Source: a bacterium (GTDB lineage Bacteria > SZUA-79 > Acidulodesulfobacterales > Acidulodesulfobacteraceae). Taken from it: a DNA stretch of 64,000 bases. The DNA lies in NCBI GenBank assembly GCA_003232385.1, contig QIJE01000028.1, forward strand, positions 124,001 through 188,000, given 5' to 3'. Below, in pieces: positions 54,888 to 63,981 of the stretch. Under the pieces are notes generated by a model, which worked only from the letters and a program-made list of their open reading frames with translations, was not told the origin of the DNA and did no database searches. Each line of letters opens with the position of its first letter. The stretch's first letter is position 1. The position numbers were made by a program, and so were the translations under genes.

Positions 54888-57191
54888 ATGGATAATAATG
54901 TAGGGGTTTATGTTTGTTCCGGATGTGATATAGGAAAAAGTCTTAACGTGGAAAGACTTATTAATACCGCAAATGATGCTAAACCGGCTGTATGTATGAG
55001 TCATGAATTTCTTTGCGGAGGAGAAGGCGTAAGCCTCATAAAAAAAGACATTACCGAAAAATCAATTAACAAGGTGGTAATAGTCGCATGCTCTATGCGC
55101 TCAAAGCAGGATGTATTTAATTTCGATCCATTGTCTATATATACCGAAAGAGTTAACATTAGAGAGCATGTTGTAAGGATAAGTCCTCCCAATAACGACA
55201 ATACTCAATCCCTTGCCGAAGACTATATAAATATGGGAATTGCCAAGGCTAAGAAGGCCGAACCCCCGGTGCCGCTTATTCAGGATCTGAATAAAACGAT
55301 TCTTGTTGTCGGCGGCGGCGTAACGGGTCTTAACTCGGCAATAAATTCCGCTAAAGCGGGATATAATGTCGTATTAGTTGAAAAGAAGCCTAATTTTGGC
55401 GGTTTTCCGTATTCAAAGTATAAGAAATGGGAAACCAAACCCCCTTTTGATAAGAATGTTTACATAAAGGAGGGTCTTGACCGGCTTATAGGCGAAGTTG
55501 AAGCTTCAAATAATATCAAAATTTATAAAAATTCTAAAATAAGGTCAATATCCGGTGCTCCGGGAAGATTTAGCGTTGAAATAGAACCGGCGAATGAAAA
55601 TGATAAGGTCGATGTAGCAAATGAGGATGTCGGGGCTGTTGTCGTTGCGACCGGTTGGAAGCCTTATGAAGCAAAAAAATTGGATTATTTAGGTTACGGT
55701 TTGTCGCCTGATATTTTGACGAACGTGGAGCTTGAAGAACTTTACTCCGACTTATATCAGGACGGCAAAAATGAAAATTTTACCGTTAGCAGAAAGTCTA
55801 ACAATGAGCAGGTTAAGTCTATTGCTTTCATACAATGTGCGGGTTCGAGAGATGAAAATCACCTGCCTTATTGTTCTACTGTTTGCTGTATGTCTTCCCT
55901 TAAGGAAGCCGCTCTGATTAGAAAGAATAATCCGGATGCGAATATTTATATAATATATAGAGATATAAGAACTCTTGGAGAATACGAGAATTTTTATAGG
56001 AAGATGCAGGACGATGAAAGAATCTTTATGGTTAAAGGGGTTATCTCCGGCGTATCTTACGATAAGACAAATAATATTATAGATTTAAATGTAAAGGATA
56101 CGCTTTTTAAGGGAGATATAACTTTAAATGTCGAAATGGTTGTGCTGGCTGCAGGAATGGTTCCTAATTCCGGTGAAGTCGCCATTAGCGGAGAGATGAA
56201 AGCAGAAGTAAATAACGGTTCCGACGAAACGCAGGGGGCATCTTGCGAAGCGGCAGACCCCGACATGTCGGCACAGGTTGCTAAAAGCGGAATATTGAAT
56301 CTTACATACAGGCAGGGCAAGGAGATGCCGGATCTTGTTTACGGTTTTCCGGATTCTAATTTTATATGTTTTCCTTATGAATCAAGGAGAACGGGTATAT
56401 ATTCGGCGGGTTCCGTCAGGGCGCCTATGGATACTGTTTTTTCCGTCGATGATGCAAAGGGTGCGACCTTGAAAGCGATACAATGCATCGAACAGACCTC
56501 AAAGGGCAGAGCGGTGCATCCTCGTTCTAACGATATGACATATCCTTTGTTTGATTTGTCGCGGTGCACACAGTGTAAAAGGTGTACTGAGGAGTGTCCG
56601 TTCGGCGCAATTGACGAAGACGAAAAAGGGACGCCCGAGCCTAATCCGGAAAGATGCAGGAGATGCGGAGTTTGTATGGGCGCATGCCCGGTAAGAATAA
56701 TATCTTTTAAGAATTATTCTCCGGATATTGTAGCGTCTATGATAAAAAGTCTTTATATTCCGGAAGAAGAGGAGGACGATAATTACAGGATTCTCGTGTT
56801 CGCATGTGAAAACGATGCCTATCCTGCGTTTGATGTATTAGGTATTAACAAAATGAATTTATCGTCTAATATAAGAGTAATACCCGTCAGATGTTTAGGC
56901 TCCATAAATAACGTCTGGTATGCCGATGCTCTATCTAAGGGCATAGACGGAATATTATTGCTGGGTTGCAAATACGGTGATGATTATCAGTGCCATTTTA
57001 CGAAAGGTTCGGAGCTTGCGTCTTACAGAATGGTAAATCTTAAGGAAACTCTCACAAGGCTTGTTCTCGAAGAAGAAAGAATAAAACAAATTCAACTTGA
57101 ATTCTCCGATTACATGAAACTTCCGGAAATAGTGGAAGATTTCGTAAATACGATAAAATCACTCGGACCTAATCCATATAAAGGTTTTTGA
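54888..57191 (+). CDS. qmoB: QmoB, quinone-interacting oxidoreductase subunit B
   Basis: Second HdrA-like flavoprotein of QmoABC, 767 residues. An N-terminal HdrA-like cysteine domain (CSGCDIGKS) precedes the FAD fold ILVVGGGVTGLNSAINS near 138. Two ferredoxin motifs lie near 563 (CTQCKRCTEECPFG) and 592 (CRRCGVCMGACPV). A fused C-terminal MvhD-like domain (about 625-767) has VFACENDAYPAF and LLGCKYGDDYQCHF, as in other QmoB. A GTG at 54882 is in frame but AAGGAG at 54877-54882 favours the ATG at 54888. Confidence 0.93.
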   Translation: MDNNVGVYVCSGCDIGKSLNVERLINTANDAKPAVCMSHEFLCGGEGVSLIKKDITEKSINKVVIVACSMRSKQDVFNFDPLSIYTERVNIREHVVRISPPNNDNTQSLAEDYINMGIAKAKKAEPPVPLIQDLNKTILVVGGGVTGLNSAINSAKAGYNVVLVEKKPNFGGFPYSKYKKWETKPPFDKNVYIKEGLDRLIGEVEASNNIKIYKNSKIRSISGAPGRFSVEIEPANENDKVDVANEDVGAVVVATGWKPYEAKKLDYLGYGLSPDILTNVELEELYSDLYQDGKNENFTVSRKSNNEQVKSIAFIQCAGSRDENHLPYCSTVCCMSSLKEAALIRKNNPDANIYIIYRDIRTLGEYENFYRKMQDDERIFMVKGVISGVSYDKTNNIIDLNVKDTLFKGDITLNVEMVVLAAGMVPNSGEVAISGEMKAEVNNGSDETQGASCEAADPDMSAQVAKSGILNLTYRQGKEMPDLVYGFPDSNFICFPYESRRTGIYSAGSVRAPMDTVFSVDDAKGATLKAIQCIEQTSKGRAVHPRSNDMTYPLFDLSRCTQCKRCTEECPFGAIDEDEKGTPEPNPERCRRCGVCMGACPVRIISFKNYSPDIVASMIKSLYIPEEEEDDNYRILVFACENDAYPAFDVLGINKMNLSSNIRVIPVRCLGSINNVWYADALSKGIDGILLLGCKYGDDYQCHFTKGSELASYRMVNLKETLTRLVLEEERIKQIQLEFSDYMKLPEIVEDFVNTIKSLGPNPYKGF

Positions 57192-57203
57192 TAGGAGGTT
57201 AAA

Positions 57204-58379
57204 TTGGAAAATATTATTATAAAGACCGATAATAGCTTAGTAAGTTATATAAAAAACGTTGGCGAAAGCAATTTCAAGAAATGTTTCCAGTGCGGAACAT
57301 GTTCGGCGGTTTGCCCATTGTCTACGGAAGACAACCCCTTTCCTCGGAAAGAGATGATATGGGCAGGGTGGGGGTTGAAAGAGAAATTGACAAGCGATTT
57401 GGATCCGTGGTTATGTTATTATTGCGGTGAGTGTTCAAAAAATTGCCCGAGAAACGCCGAGCCCGGAGAATTAATGATGTCGCTTCGTCGCTTTCTTGTG
57501 GGCGCTTATGACTGGACCGGAATATCAAGGCTTTTATACGGCTCCAAATATGCGGAATATATTGCACTATTTATAGTGGCACTCATTGTTTTTATCGAAT
57601 GGGCCATCCTTTTCGGATTATCACCCGCTGCGGGGCTTACGATAAACCAAGCGGTATCTCCGGATAAGGTAGATTATTTTTTTGACTGGCCGATGACCGT
57701 ATTTTTAGGGGCTATGCTCACGTCGTTTATTTACAATATGTACCGCAAAACCGTTTTAAGCGATAGCAGCGTTAAGATTCCTTTCAAGCTTTATTTTACG
57801 GAAGGGTGGTCGCTGATGTTTAATTTCTTTACACAATACAGGTATGCAAAATGCGACGACGGAGAAGAATCTTTCTTTAAAAAACTTGCGGACGGAAAGT
57901 ATAATTTCTGGCTTACGCATCTGTTTCTTATGATAAGTTACGTTGCATTATTTATCGGTATTGTCTTCTTTTTGAACTGGTTCCAAGAGGAGAACAGCTT
58001 TCCGTTTCTCCATATAATTCTATTCGATTATTTTGCAAGCATCGGACTCATATTCGGAACCGTTTATTTCGTGATTAAAAGGTTTACTAAAAAAATAGAG
58101 AGGAGCAAGTTTTCTCACCATACGGATTGGATGTTTATAATACTTCTTTTTTTGACTGCTCTTACCGGAATTATACTGCGGGCGGTTATAGTTTATAAAT
58201 TTCCTACTGCGTTAATATTTTACGTATATTTAGTTCATTTACTGATTTTATTGCCAATGTTGGTTATAGAAGTGCCGTTTTCCAAGTGGTCTCATTTAGC
58301 ATACAGACCCGTAGCCGTATACTTTGCTAATTTAAAAGAGAAGGCCAAGAATTTGGGCAATGTCGAAACAACCGATTAG
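57204..58379 (+). CDS. qmoC: QmoC, HdrC/cytochrome b fusion subunit
   Basis: Membrane anchor of QmoABC, 391 residues. The N-terminal third is HdrC-like with CFQCGTCSAVCPLS (near 28) and CYYCGECSKNCPRN (near 73). The remainder has about six transmembrane helices of the NarI-like type for quinol oxidation, with histidines in FWLTHLFLMISY and SHHTDWMFI as probable heme ligands. The start is a TTG with AGGAGG 5 bases upstream. It is 12 bases after qmoB, and hppA follows. Confidence 0.94.
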   Translation: MENIIIKTDNSLVSYIKNVGESNFKKCFQCGTCSAVCPLSTEDNPFPRKEMIWAGWGLKEKLTSDLDPWLCYYCGECSKNCPRNAEPGELMMSLRRFLVGAYDWTGISRLLYGSKYAEYIALFIVALIVFIEWAILFGLSPAAGLTINQAVSPDKVDYFFDWPMTVFLGAMLTSFIYNMYRKTVLSDSSVKIPFKLYFTEGWSLMFNFFTQYRYAKCDDGEESFFKKLADGKYNFWLTHLFLMISYVALFIGIVFFLNWFQEENSFPFLHIILFDYFASIGLIFGTVYFVIKRFTKKIERSKFSHHTDWMFIILLFLTALTGIILRAVIVYKFPTALIFYVYLVHLLILLPMLVIEVPFSKWSHLAYRPVAVYFANLKEKAKNLGNVETTD

Positions 58380-58442
58380 CGTTAGTAATTATTAATAATT
58401 TAATATGATTGATTCATTTAAATCTTAATTAGGAGGATGGTT

Positions 58443-60512
58443 ATGAACGTTTTTGACGGCACCATGATTTTTGGAATCATTGCCGGTTTAATCGCCGTTA
58501 TTTACAGTGTGACGGTAACGATATGGGCAATGAAACACGAAGAGGGTTCCGAAAAAATGAAGCAGATTGCGAGGGCTATCCAAGAGGGTGCGACGGCTTT
58601 TCTTAACAGGCAGTATAAAACTGTTGCAATTGTGGGAATTATTATTTTTGCGTTAATATGGTTAGGCGGAATTTGGATTCAGCAGTTTGGAATCTTAACG
58701 GCGTCCGGTTTCTTGCTCGGTGCTATTTTATCCGCTTTGGCTGGATATTTAGGAATGTTTAATGCCGTAAGGGCCAATGTAAGAACTGCCCAAATAGCAC
58801 ATAAGGGTATAAGAGCTGCATTGCAGTTTGCGTTTAAAGGCGGTTCTGTTACCGGTTTAATGGTACTCGGCCTCGGAGTTTTGGGAATATCTCTCTTTTC
58901 GCTTGTAGCATATTCTATCGGCGGTATAGACGTAGTTATGGATTCATTAATAGGCTATGCCTTCGGTTGCAGCCTTATAAGCGTTTTTGCAAGGTTGGGC
59001 GGCGGAATTTATACTAAAGCAGCGGATGTAGGCGCAGACCTTGTCGGCAAAGTAGAGGCGGGAATACCGGAAGACGATCCGAGAAACCCTGCCGTTATAG
59101 CCGATCAGGTTGGTGATAACGTGGGTGATTGCGCCGGAATGGCTGCGGATATTTTTGAAACATTTGCTGTTACAATAATAGCGGCTATGCTGTTAGCCTT
59201 TACTATTTTTCATAATAGCGGTACTCATGATTTATTGAGGGCGATTCTTTATCCGTTAATACTTGGCGGTATCGCCGTGTTTTCTTCTATAATAGGAGTG
59301 TTTTTCGTAAGTGCCCCCACAAAAGAAAAAATTATGCAGGGGTTGTACAAGGGAATAATTGTTACGGGTATAATTTCAGCCGTCTTTTATTACTTCTTTA
59401 CAATGATTTTCATGAAAGGCGTAGGGCATTATCCTACTATTAATTATTTTTATTCGGCCATGGTAGGGCTTGTTCTTACGGGTCTTATAATTGTTATTAC
59501 CGATTATTTCACATCAACGAGTTTTTCTCCCGTTAAATCGATCGCAAAGGCATCGACTACAGGGCATGCTACTAATATTATATCAGGGCTTGCCGTCGGG
59601 CAAATGTCTACGGCCCTCCCGGTTATCGCAATCGTATTCAGTATTCTTGTCTCTTATATCTTTGCGGGCTTTTACGGGATTGCGATTGCCGCGGCCAGTA
59701 TGCTTTCAATGGCCGGAATGATTATAGCGGTAGATTCTTTTGGTCCTATTACCGATAATGCGGGCGGTATTGCCGAGATGTGCAATCTTTCCGAGGACGT
59801 TAGAGAAACTACCGATGCACTTGATGCCGTAGGTAATACTACTAAAGCGGTAACTAAGGGTTATGCAATTAGTTCCGCCGCTATTGCCGCAATAGTGCTT
59901 TTCGGCGAATATTCAAAATTAATAGGGGGCGGTTTGGTACATTATTCGTTTTCTATTTCCGAGCCCAGAGTTTTAATAGGGCTTTTATTGGGAGCAATGC
60001 TTCCGTTTCTTTTCGCATCGCTTGCCATGAAAGCAGTCGGAAGCGCTGCCGGCGATATAGTCGATGAAGTTAGAAGGCAGTTTAAAGAGATGCCGGGCAT
60101 TATGAAAGGAACGACTAAGCCCGAATATGGAAAATGCGTAGATATAGTTACAAAATCTTCATTAAAACAGATGGTTCTGCCTGCGTTTATACCTATTGCG
60201 GGTCCGATAATTTTCGGCTTGTTGCTTGGGCCTCAGGTGCTCGGCGGGTTATTGTTGGGAACCATCATATCAGGGCTTTTCGTAGCTATTTCAATGACAA
60301 GTGGCGGTGCGGCATGGGATAACGCAAAAAAACTTATTGAGACCGGATTATACGGCGGTAAGGGCAGCGAGGCTCATAAGGCCGCGATTACGGGAGACAC
60401 CGTCGGCGATCCATATAAGGATACGGCGGGACCGGCTATAAATCCCATGATAAAGGTCGTAAATATCTTTACTATCTTAATAATTCCGATAGTCTTGCTT
60501 TTGTGGCATTAA
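58443..60512 (+). CDS. hppA: Membrane-bound proton-translocating pyrophosphatase
   Basis: Hydrolyses pyrophosphate to pump protons across the inner membrane. The 689-residue protein has about 16 transmembrane helices. The catalytic motifs DVGADLVGKVE and DQVGDNVGDCAGMAADIFE (near 198-235) and the later GDTVGDPYKDTAGPA are intact. GNTTKAVTKG near 470 has lysine where potassium-dependent forms have alanine, so it is predicted to be potassium-independent. Placed after qmoABC it recovers energy from the pyrophosphate made by Sat. AGGAGG at 58431-58436 fixes the ATG at 58443. Confidence 0.96.
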   Translation: MNVFDGTMIFGIIAGLIAVIYSVTVTIWAMKHEEGSEKMKQIARAIQEGATAFLNRQYKTVAIVGIIIFALIWLGGIWIQQFGILTASGFLLGAILSALAGYLGMFNAVRANVRTAQIAHKGIRAALQFAFKGGSVTGLMVLGLGVLGISLFSLVAYSIGGIDVVMDSLIGYAFGCSLISVFARLGGGIYTKAADVGADLVGKVEAGIPEDDPRNPAVIADQVGDNVGDCAGMAADIFETFAVTIIAAMLLAFTIFHNSGTHDLLRAILYPLILGGIAVFSSIIGVFFVSAPTKEKIMQGLYKGIIVTGIISAVFYYFFTMIFMKGVGHYPTINYFYSAMVGLVLTGLIIVITDYFTSTSFSPVKSIAKASTTGHATNIISGLAVGQMSTALPVIAIVFSILVSYIFAGFYGIAIAAASMLSMAGMIIAVDSFGPITDNAGGIAEMCNLSEDVRETTDALDAVGNTTKAVTKGYAISSAAIAAIVLFGEYSKLIGGGLVHYSFSISEPRVLIGLLLGAMLPFLFASLAMKAVGSAAGDIVDEVRRQFKEMPGIMKGTTKPEYGKCVDIVTKSSLKQMVLPAFIPIAGPIIFGLLLGPQVLGGLLLGTIISGLFVAISMTSGGAAWDNAKKLIETGLYGGKGSEAHKAAITGDTVGDPYKDTAGPAINPMIKVVNIFTILIIPIVLLLWH

Positions 60513-60540
60513 TTCAATATCGAATTTTAATATAGATTTA

Positions 60541-60568
60541 AAAGGTGGGATAATATCCCACCTTTTTT
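60541..60568 (+). terminator. Rho-independent terminator after hppA
   Basis: A perfect 11-bp stem AAAGGTGGGAT/ATCCCACCTTT with a 3-base loop (60541-60565), directly followed by T residues. It ends the sulfur super-cluster. Confidence 0.9.
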
Positions 60569-60599
60569 GTTTTTAGGTTTTTATCAAATAAGATTTATC

Positions 60600-60628
60600 T
60601 TGACATACGCATTGTAAAATAGCATACT
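60600..60628 (+). promoter_or_regulatory. Putative promoter of the Nramp-like gene
   Basis: TTGACA (60600-60605) and CATACT (60623-60628, 4 of 6) are 17 bases apart in the 353-base gap after hppA. The leader of about 235 bases includes a possible 29-codon reading frame from the ATG at 60664. I see no known metal riboswitch in it. Confidence 0.4.
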
Positions 60629-60865
60629 TTAAACATTATAAAATTTTAATTTGGGGTTAATTTATGCAAAGTGAACCTGACAGTAGCAGTTACAACAATT
60701 GTTTCAAAAAACCGAGGGCGATTTTAGCGCGTCATTCGGAAGTTAAATGTTAAATGATGTAAGTTTATTATAGACACTCGTTGGCTTTGCCCGCTTATTT
60801 ATTTAATCTTTTAATATTTGCCTCTTTCCGATAAACGTTAAAACTGCTTATTAAGGAGGTAGAAA

Positions 60866-62212
60866 TTGAAAGATTACAAGGACAAGCTTGACAATCTCCC
60901 CGTAGATATAAAACTCAGAGCGGCAGATAGGCTTAAGATCCATCTTATGAGACAAAAATATGGCTATTTTTCTCGTCTTTGTCTTTTAATAGCGCTGATA
61001 GGTCCCGGAATACTCGTTATGATAGCAGATAATGATGCCGGCGGAGTTATAACATATGCGCAAACAGGTTCCATATTTGGAATAGGTTTTTTTATTCCTT
61101 TTATGATAGTTATGCTTCCGGTTGCATATATAGTTCAGGAGATGACGGTCAGATTAGGCGCAGTAACGCATAGGGGCCATGCGGAAATGATATGGAAACG
61201 ATACGGAAAATTTTGGGGTGCGTTTTCCTTAATAGACCTTATTGTTGCAAATATATTAACCTTAATAACCGAATTCATAGGCATAACCCTCGGGATGCAG
61301 GTTTTCGGGGTGTCCCCTATCATTTCTTCAGTAGCGGCAATAATAATTATTGCATCTATTCAGCTCTTTTTGCGTTATTTTGCATGGGAATGGATTAGCT
61401 TAAGCATCGCATTATTTAATTTGATATTTATTCCTTTAGTGTTTTTCGTTCCGCATCTTCATTGGGATTCGGTAGCAAGAAGTTTTGTTTCATGGCATAT
61501 ACCGGGCGGGGTACATACGCTTTTTATATATGTGGTGCTGGCTAATTTAGGAACTACAATAGCCCCGTGGATGCTATTTTTTCAGCAGTCTTCGGTTGTC
61601 GATAAAGGGCTTACCGTAAAAGATATTAGGGACGGACAGATAGATACCTTTATAGGCTCGGTTTTTATGGTGATCGTAGCTATCGCAATTATCTTGATAA
61701 CCGGTGCAACAGTTTACGGTTTTACGAGTACACCTAATTTGGGTATACAGACAATACTTTCGATTATATCCGCAAAGATGGGGTGGGTGGCCATGAGGCT
61801 TTTTGCACTCGGTCTTATAGAAGCGGGACTCATAGCGGCTATCGCAATTTCCGCAAGTACTTCCTGGGCAATGGGCGAGGCGTTTGGATGGCCGAAGAGT
61901 ATCAACATGCCGCCACTACAGGGCTGGAAGTTTTATCTACCCGGCATTATAAGCCTATTCATTGCGGGAGGGATTGTTTTAATTCCGAATGCGCCGCTCG
62001 GATTTTTAAATTTGACCGTTCAAGTAATAGCCACGATTTTTATGCCTGCGGCGATGATGTTCTTGCTACTCCTTTTAAACGATAAAGAAATAATGGGAGA
62101 CTATACGAATAGACCGTGGCAAAATATATCCGCGTTTGCTATTGTAGGTTTTTTGATAGTTATGGATGGGATATATGGGTTAATAGTGGTTTTTCCGCAT
62201 ATATTCACATAA
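60866..62212 (+). CDS. Nramp-like divalent metal transporter with altered metal site
   Basis: Integral membrane transporter of the Nramp (SLC11) fold, 448 residues with about 11 helices. Helix 1 reads GPGILVMIADNDAGG: the usual DPGN metal motif is DAGG at 57-60. Helix 6 reads GTTIAPWMLFFQ near 229-240: the usual MPH is APW (233-235), so the metal-binding methionine is absent. Such changes are known in Nramp-related magnesium transporters, so manganese or iron specificity should not be assumed. The start is a TTG with AAGGAGG 6 bases upstream. A small membrane protein gene follows. Confidence 0.88.
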   Translation: MKDYKDKLDNLPVDIKLRAADRLKIHLMRQKYGYFSRLCLLIALIGPGILVMIADNDAGGVITYAQTGSIFGIGFFIPFMIVMLPVAYIVQEMTVRLGAVTHRGHAEMIWKRYGKFWGAFSLIDLIVANILTLITEFIGITLGMQVFGVSPIISSVAAIIIIASIQLFLRYFAWEWISLSIALFNLIFIPLVFFVPHLHWDSVARSFVSWHIPGGVHTLFIYVVLANLGTTIAPWMLFFQQSSVVDKGLTVKDIRDGQIDTFIGSVFMVIVAIAIILITGATVYGFTSTPNLGIQTILSIISAKMGWVAMRLFALGLIEAGLIAAIAISASTSWAMGEAFGWPKSINMPPLQGWKFYLPGIISLFIAGGIVLIPNAPLGFLNLTVQVIATIFMPAAMMFLLLLLNDKEIMGDYTNRPWQNISAFAIVGFLIVMDGIYGLIVVFPHIFT

Positions 62213-62269
62213 TAAAACCCTACTTTTAGTTTAAGTATTTGATTATAAATTTACTCAAGAGGTATAAAA

Positions 62270-62479
62270 ATGGATTCGGACGATAAGACTTCCAAAGAAA
62301 ATGATTTAGACAACGATTGGGAAAATTTTATAAAAGAAGAAGGCTTGGTGAACTATAACAAGATTCCGATAGAAAGGGCGGAGATTAAGGGATGGGTCAA
62401 GATAGCATTTTGGTTTTTAAGGATATATATAATTATCATGGTAGTATTAGTGATTATAGGATTTTATAGGGTTCACTAA
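62270..62479 (+). CDS. Small single-pass membrane protein
   Basis: I do not recognise this 69-residue protein. Residues 1-42 are charged and soluble, and residues of about 44-66 form one transmembrane helix rich in Ile and Val, so it is a predicted N-in or N-out bitopic protein. It has a GAGG ribosome binding site, follows the Nramp-like gene by 57 bases on the same strand, and its last 4 bases overlap the end of the convergent tadA gene. It could be an accessory of the transporter; that is inference from position. Confidence 0.65.
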   Translation: MDSDDKTSKENDLDNDWENFIKEEGLVNYNKIPIERAEIKGWVKIAFWFLRIYIIIMVVLVIIGFYRVH

Positions 62480-62943
62480 ATTTTCATAGGTACTCGGCTC
62501 TTATTTCTTTTGGATTGGAAAAATGTTTTAAGTAATACTTCCGATTCTTTTTTCATGACTCCGGATACGACTTCTATTCTACCGTCAATAATAGGCAATG
62601 CCATACCGCCCTTATAGTCCTTTGTTCCGTAAACCAATCTCGTTATTCTTGATAAAACGATCGCGCCGCAGCACATGATGCAAGGTTCAAGAGTGACATA
62701 TAACGTACACCCCTCAAGCCTCCAATTTTCAAGCTTTTTTTGGGCATCCATGATTGCTTTGATTTCTGCATGCATTATGCTGGATTTATCCTTTTCTACT
62801 GTATTAAAAGACGAAGCTAGTATTTTACCGGTTTTTTTGACGATAATTGCGCCTACAGGCACTTCGTCTGCTTCCAGTGCTTTCTCGGCCTCATTTATGG
62901 CTGATTTCATAAAATCGATATCTTCGCAATTATAGTCCGTCAT
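62476..62943 (-). CDS. tadA: tRNA-specific adenosine deaminase
   Basis: Zinc deaminase converting adenosine 34 to inosine in tRNA-Arg. From the ATG at 62943 it is 155 residues, the usual length. Zinc ligands and catalytic base are His58 and Glu60 in HAEIKAIM and Cys88 and Cys91 in PCIMCCGAIVLSRI. A longer frame from 63006 adds 21 hydrophobic residues not seen in the family. No strong ribosome binding site marks either start. Confidence 0.92.
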   Translation of the reverse strand: MTDYNCEDIDFMKSAINEAEKALEADEVPVGAIIVKKTGKILASSFNTVEKDKSSIMHAEIKAIMDAQKKLENWRLEGCTLYVTLEPCIMCCGAIVLSRITRLVYGTKDYKGGMALPIIDGRIEVVSGVMKKESEVLLKTFFQSKRNKSRVPMKI

Positions 62944-63066
62944 GATTATGATTAGTAAATAATTATTGAAATTTATACATATATTGTGATATAAACAAAA
63001 AGGCACATATTAATTATATTTTTTGTTTAGAAATAAATCAACAGATTCCATAGGTATTTTTATAGA

Positions 63067-63981
63067 GTGGACAATAAGAGACTCCCCGAATATTTAAGAA
63101 AAGAGATATTAAAGATCAAGACGAGGAAGGATATTTTTGAAACGGCTAAAGTTATTCGAGAGAAAGAACTCAACACTGTTTGTTCGTCATCAAGGTGTCC
63201 CAATCTTAATCTGTGTTATTCAAATAAAACCGCTACATTTCTCATGCTTGGAGATAAATGCACGAGGAAATGCCCTTTTTGCAATATAGATTACATAGAT
63301 TATCAGAGTTATGTCAACACAATTTCTACTGTAGACGTTTTTGAACCGCAAAAAATAGCCTATGCGGTAAAATCGCTTGATTTAAGGCATGCCGTGATTA
63401 CGATGGTTACGAGAGACGATTTGGAAGACGGAGGGGCCGGGGTTTTGGTCAGAGCGGTTAAAGAAATTAGAGAAAAAACAGATTGTAAAATTGTTGAAGT
63501 TTTAACATCGGATTTTAACGGCAACGAAAAATCCGTTACGGATGTATCCGGCAGCAGCATAAATATCTTTGGACACAATATGGAGACGGTCGAGAGGCTT
63601 TATGAAACAGTAAGGCCGTTAAGTTCGTATCGTCGTTCTCTGTATTTGTTAAAAAAAGTGAAAAAAGAAAGCCCGGATGTTGCGCTGAAATCGGGTATTA
63701 TGGTCGGTCTAGGAGAGGACGATTCAGAGGTTTTTCAAACCATAGACGACCTTATAAATATTGGAGTAGATTTTATGACTATAGGTCAGTATTTAAGGCC
63801 TTCGTTGAAAAATATTCCGGTTCATAGATTTGTGGATTTAGAGAGGTTTATAGCTTATAAGAATTATGCGGAAAAGGGTGGAATTAGAAATGTATTTTCT
63901 GCTCCGCTTGTTAGGAGTTCCTTTGGGGCGGAAAAATTTTTTAAGCATTCTTATACAACAAATAGAGGCATGCCGTTATGA
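63067..63981 (+). CDS. lipA: Lipoyl synthase
   Basis: Radical SAM enzyme that inserts two sulfur atoms into octanoyl groups of lipoate-dependent proteins. The 304-residue protein has the auxiliary cluster cysteines Cys39, Cys44 and Cys50 (CSSSRCPNLNLC) and the SAM cluster Cys65, Cys69 and Cys72 (CTRKCPFC). The C-terminal RSSFGAEKF motif with the auxiliary-cluster serine is present. The start is a GTG, as no suitable ATG is near; the ribosome binding site is weak. Its TGA overlaps the ATG of the next gene. Confidence 0.94.
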   Translation: MDNKRLPEYLRKEILKIKTRKDIFETAKVIREKELNTVCSSSRCPNLNLCYSNKTATFLMLGDKCTRKCPFCNIDYIDYQSYVNTISTVDVFEPQKIAYAVKSLDLRHAVITMVTRDDLEDGGAGVLVRAVKEIREKTDCKIVEVLTSDFNGNEKSVTDVSGSSINIFGHNMETVERLYETVRPLSSYRRSLYLLKKVKKESPDVALKSGIMVGLGEDDSEVFQTIDDLINIGVDFMTIGQYLRPSLKNIPVHRFVDLERFIAYKNYAEKGGIRNVFSAPLVRSSFGAEKFFKHSYTTNRGMPL

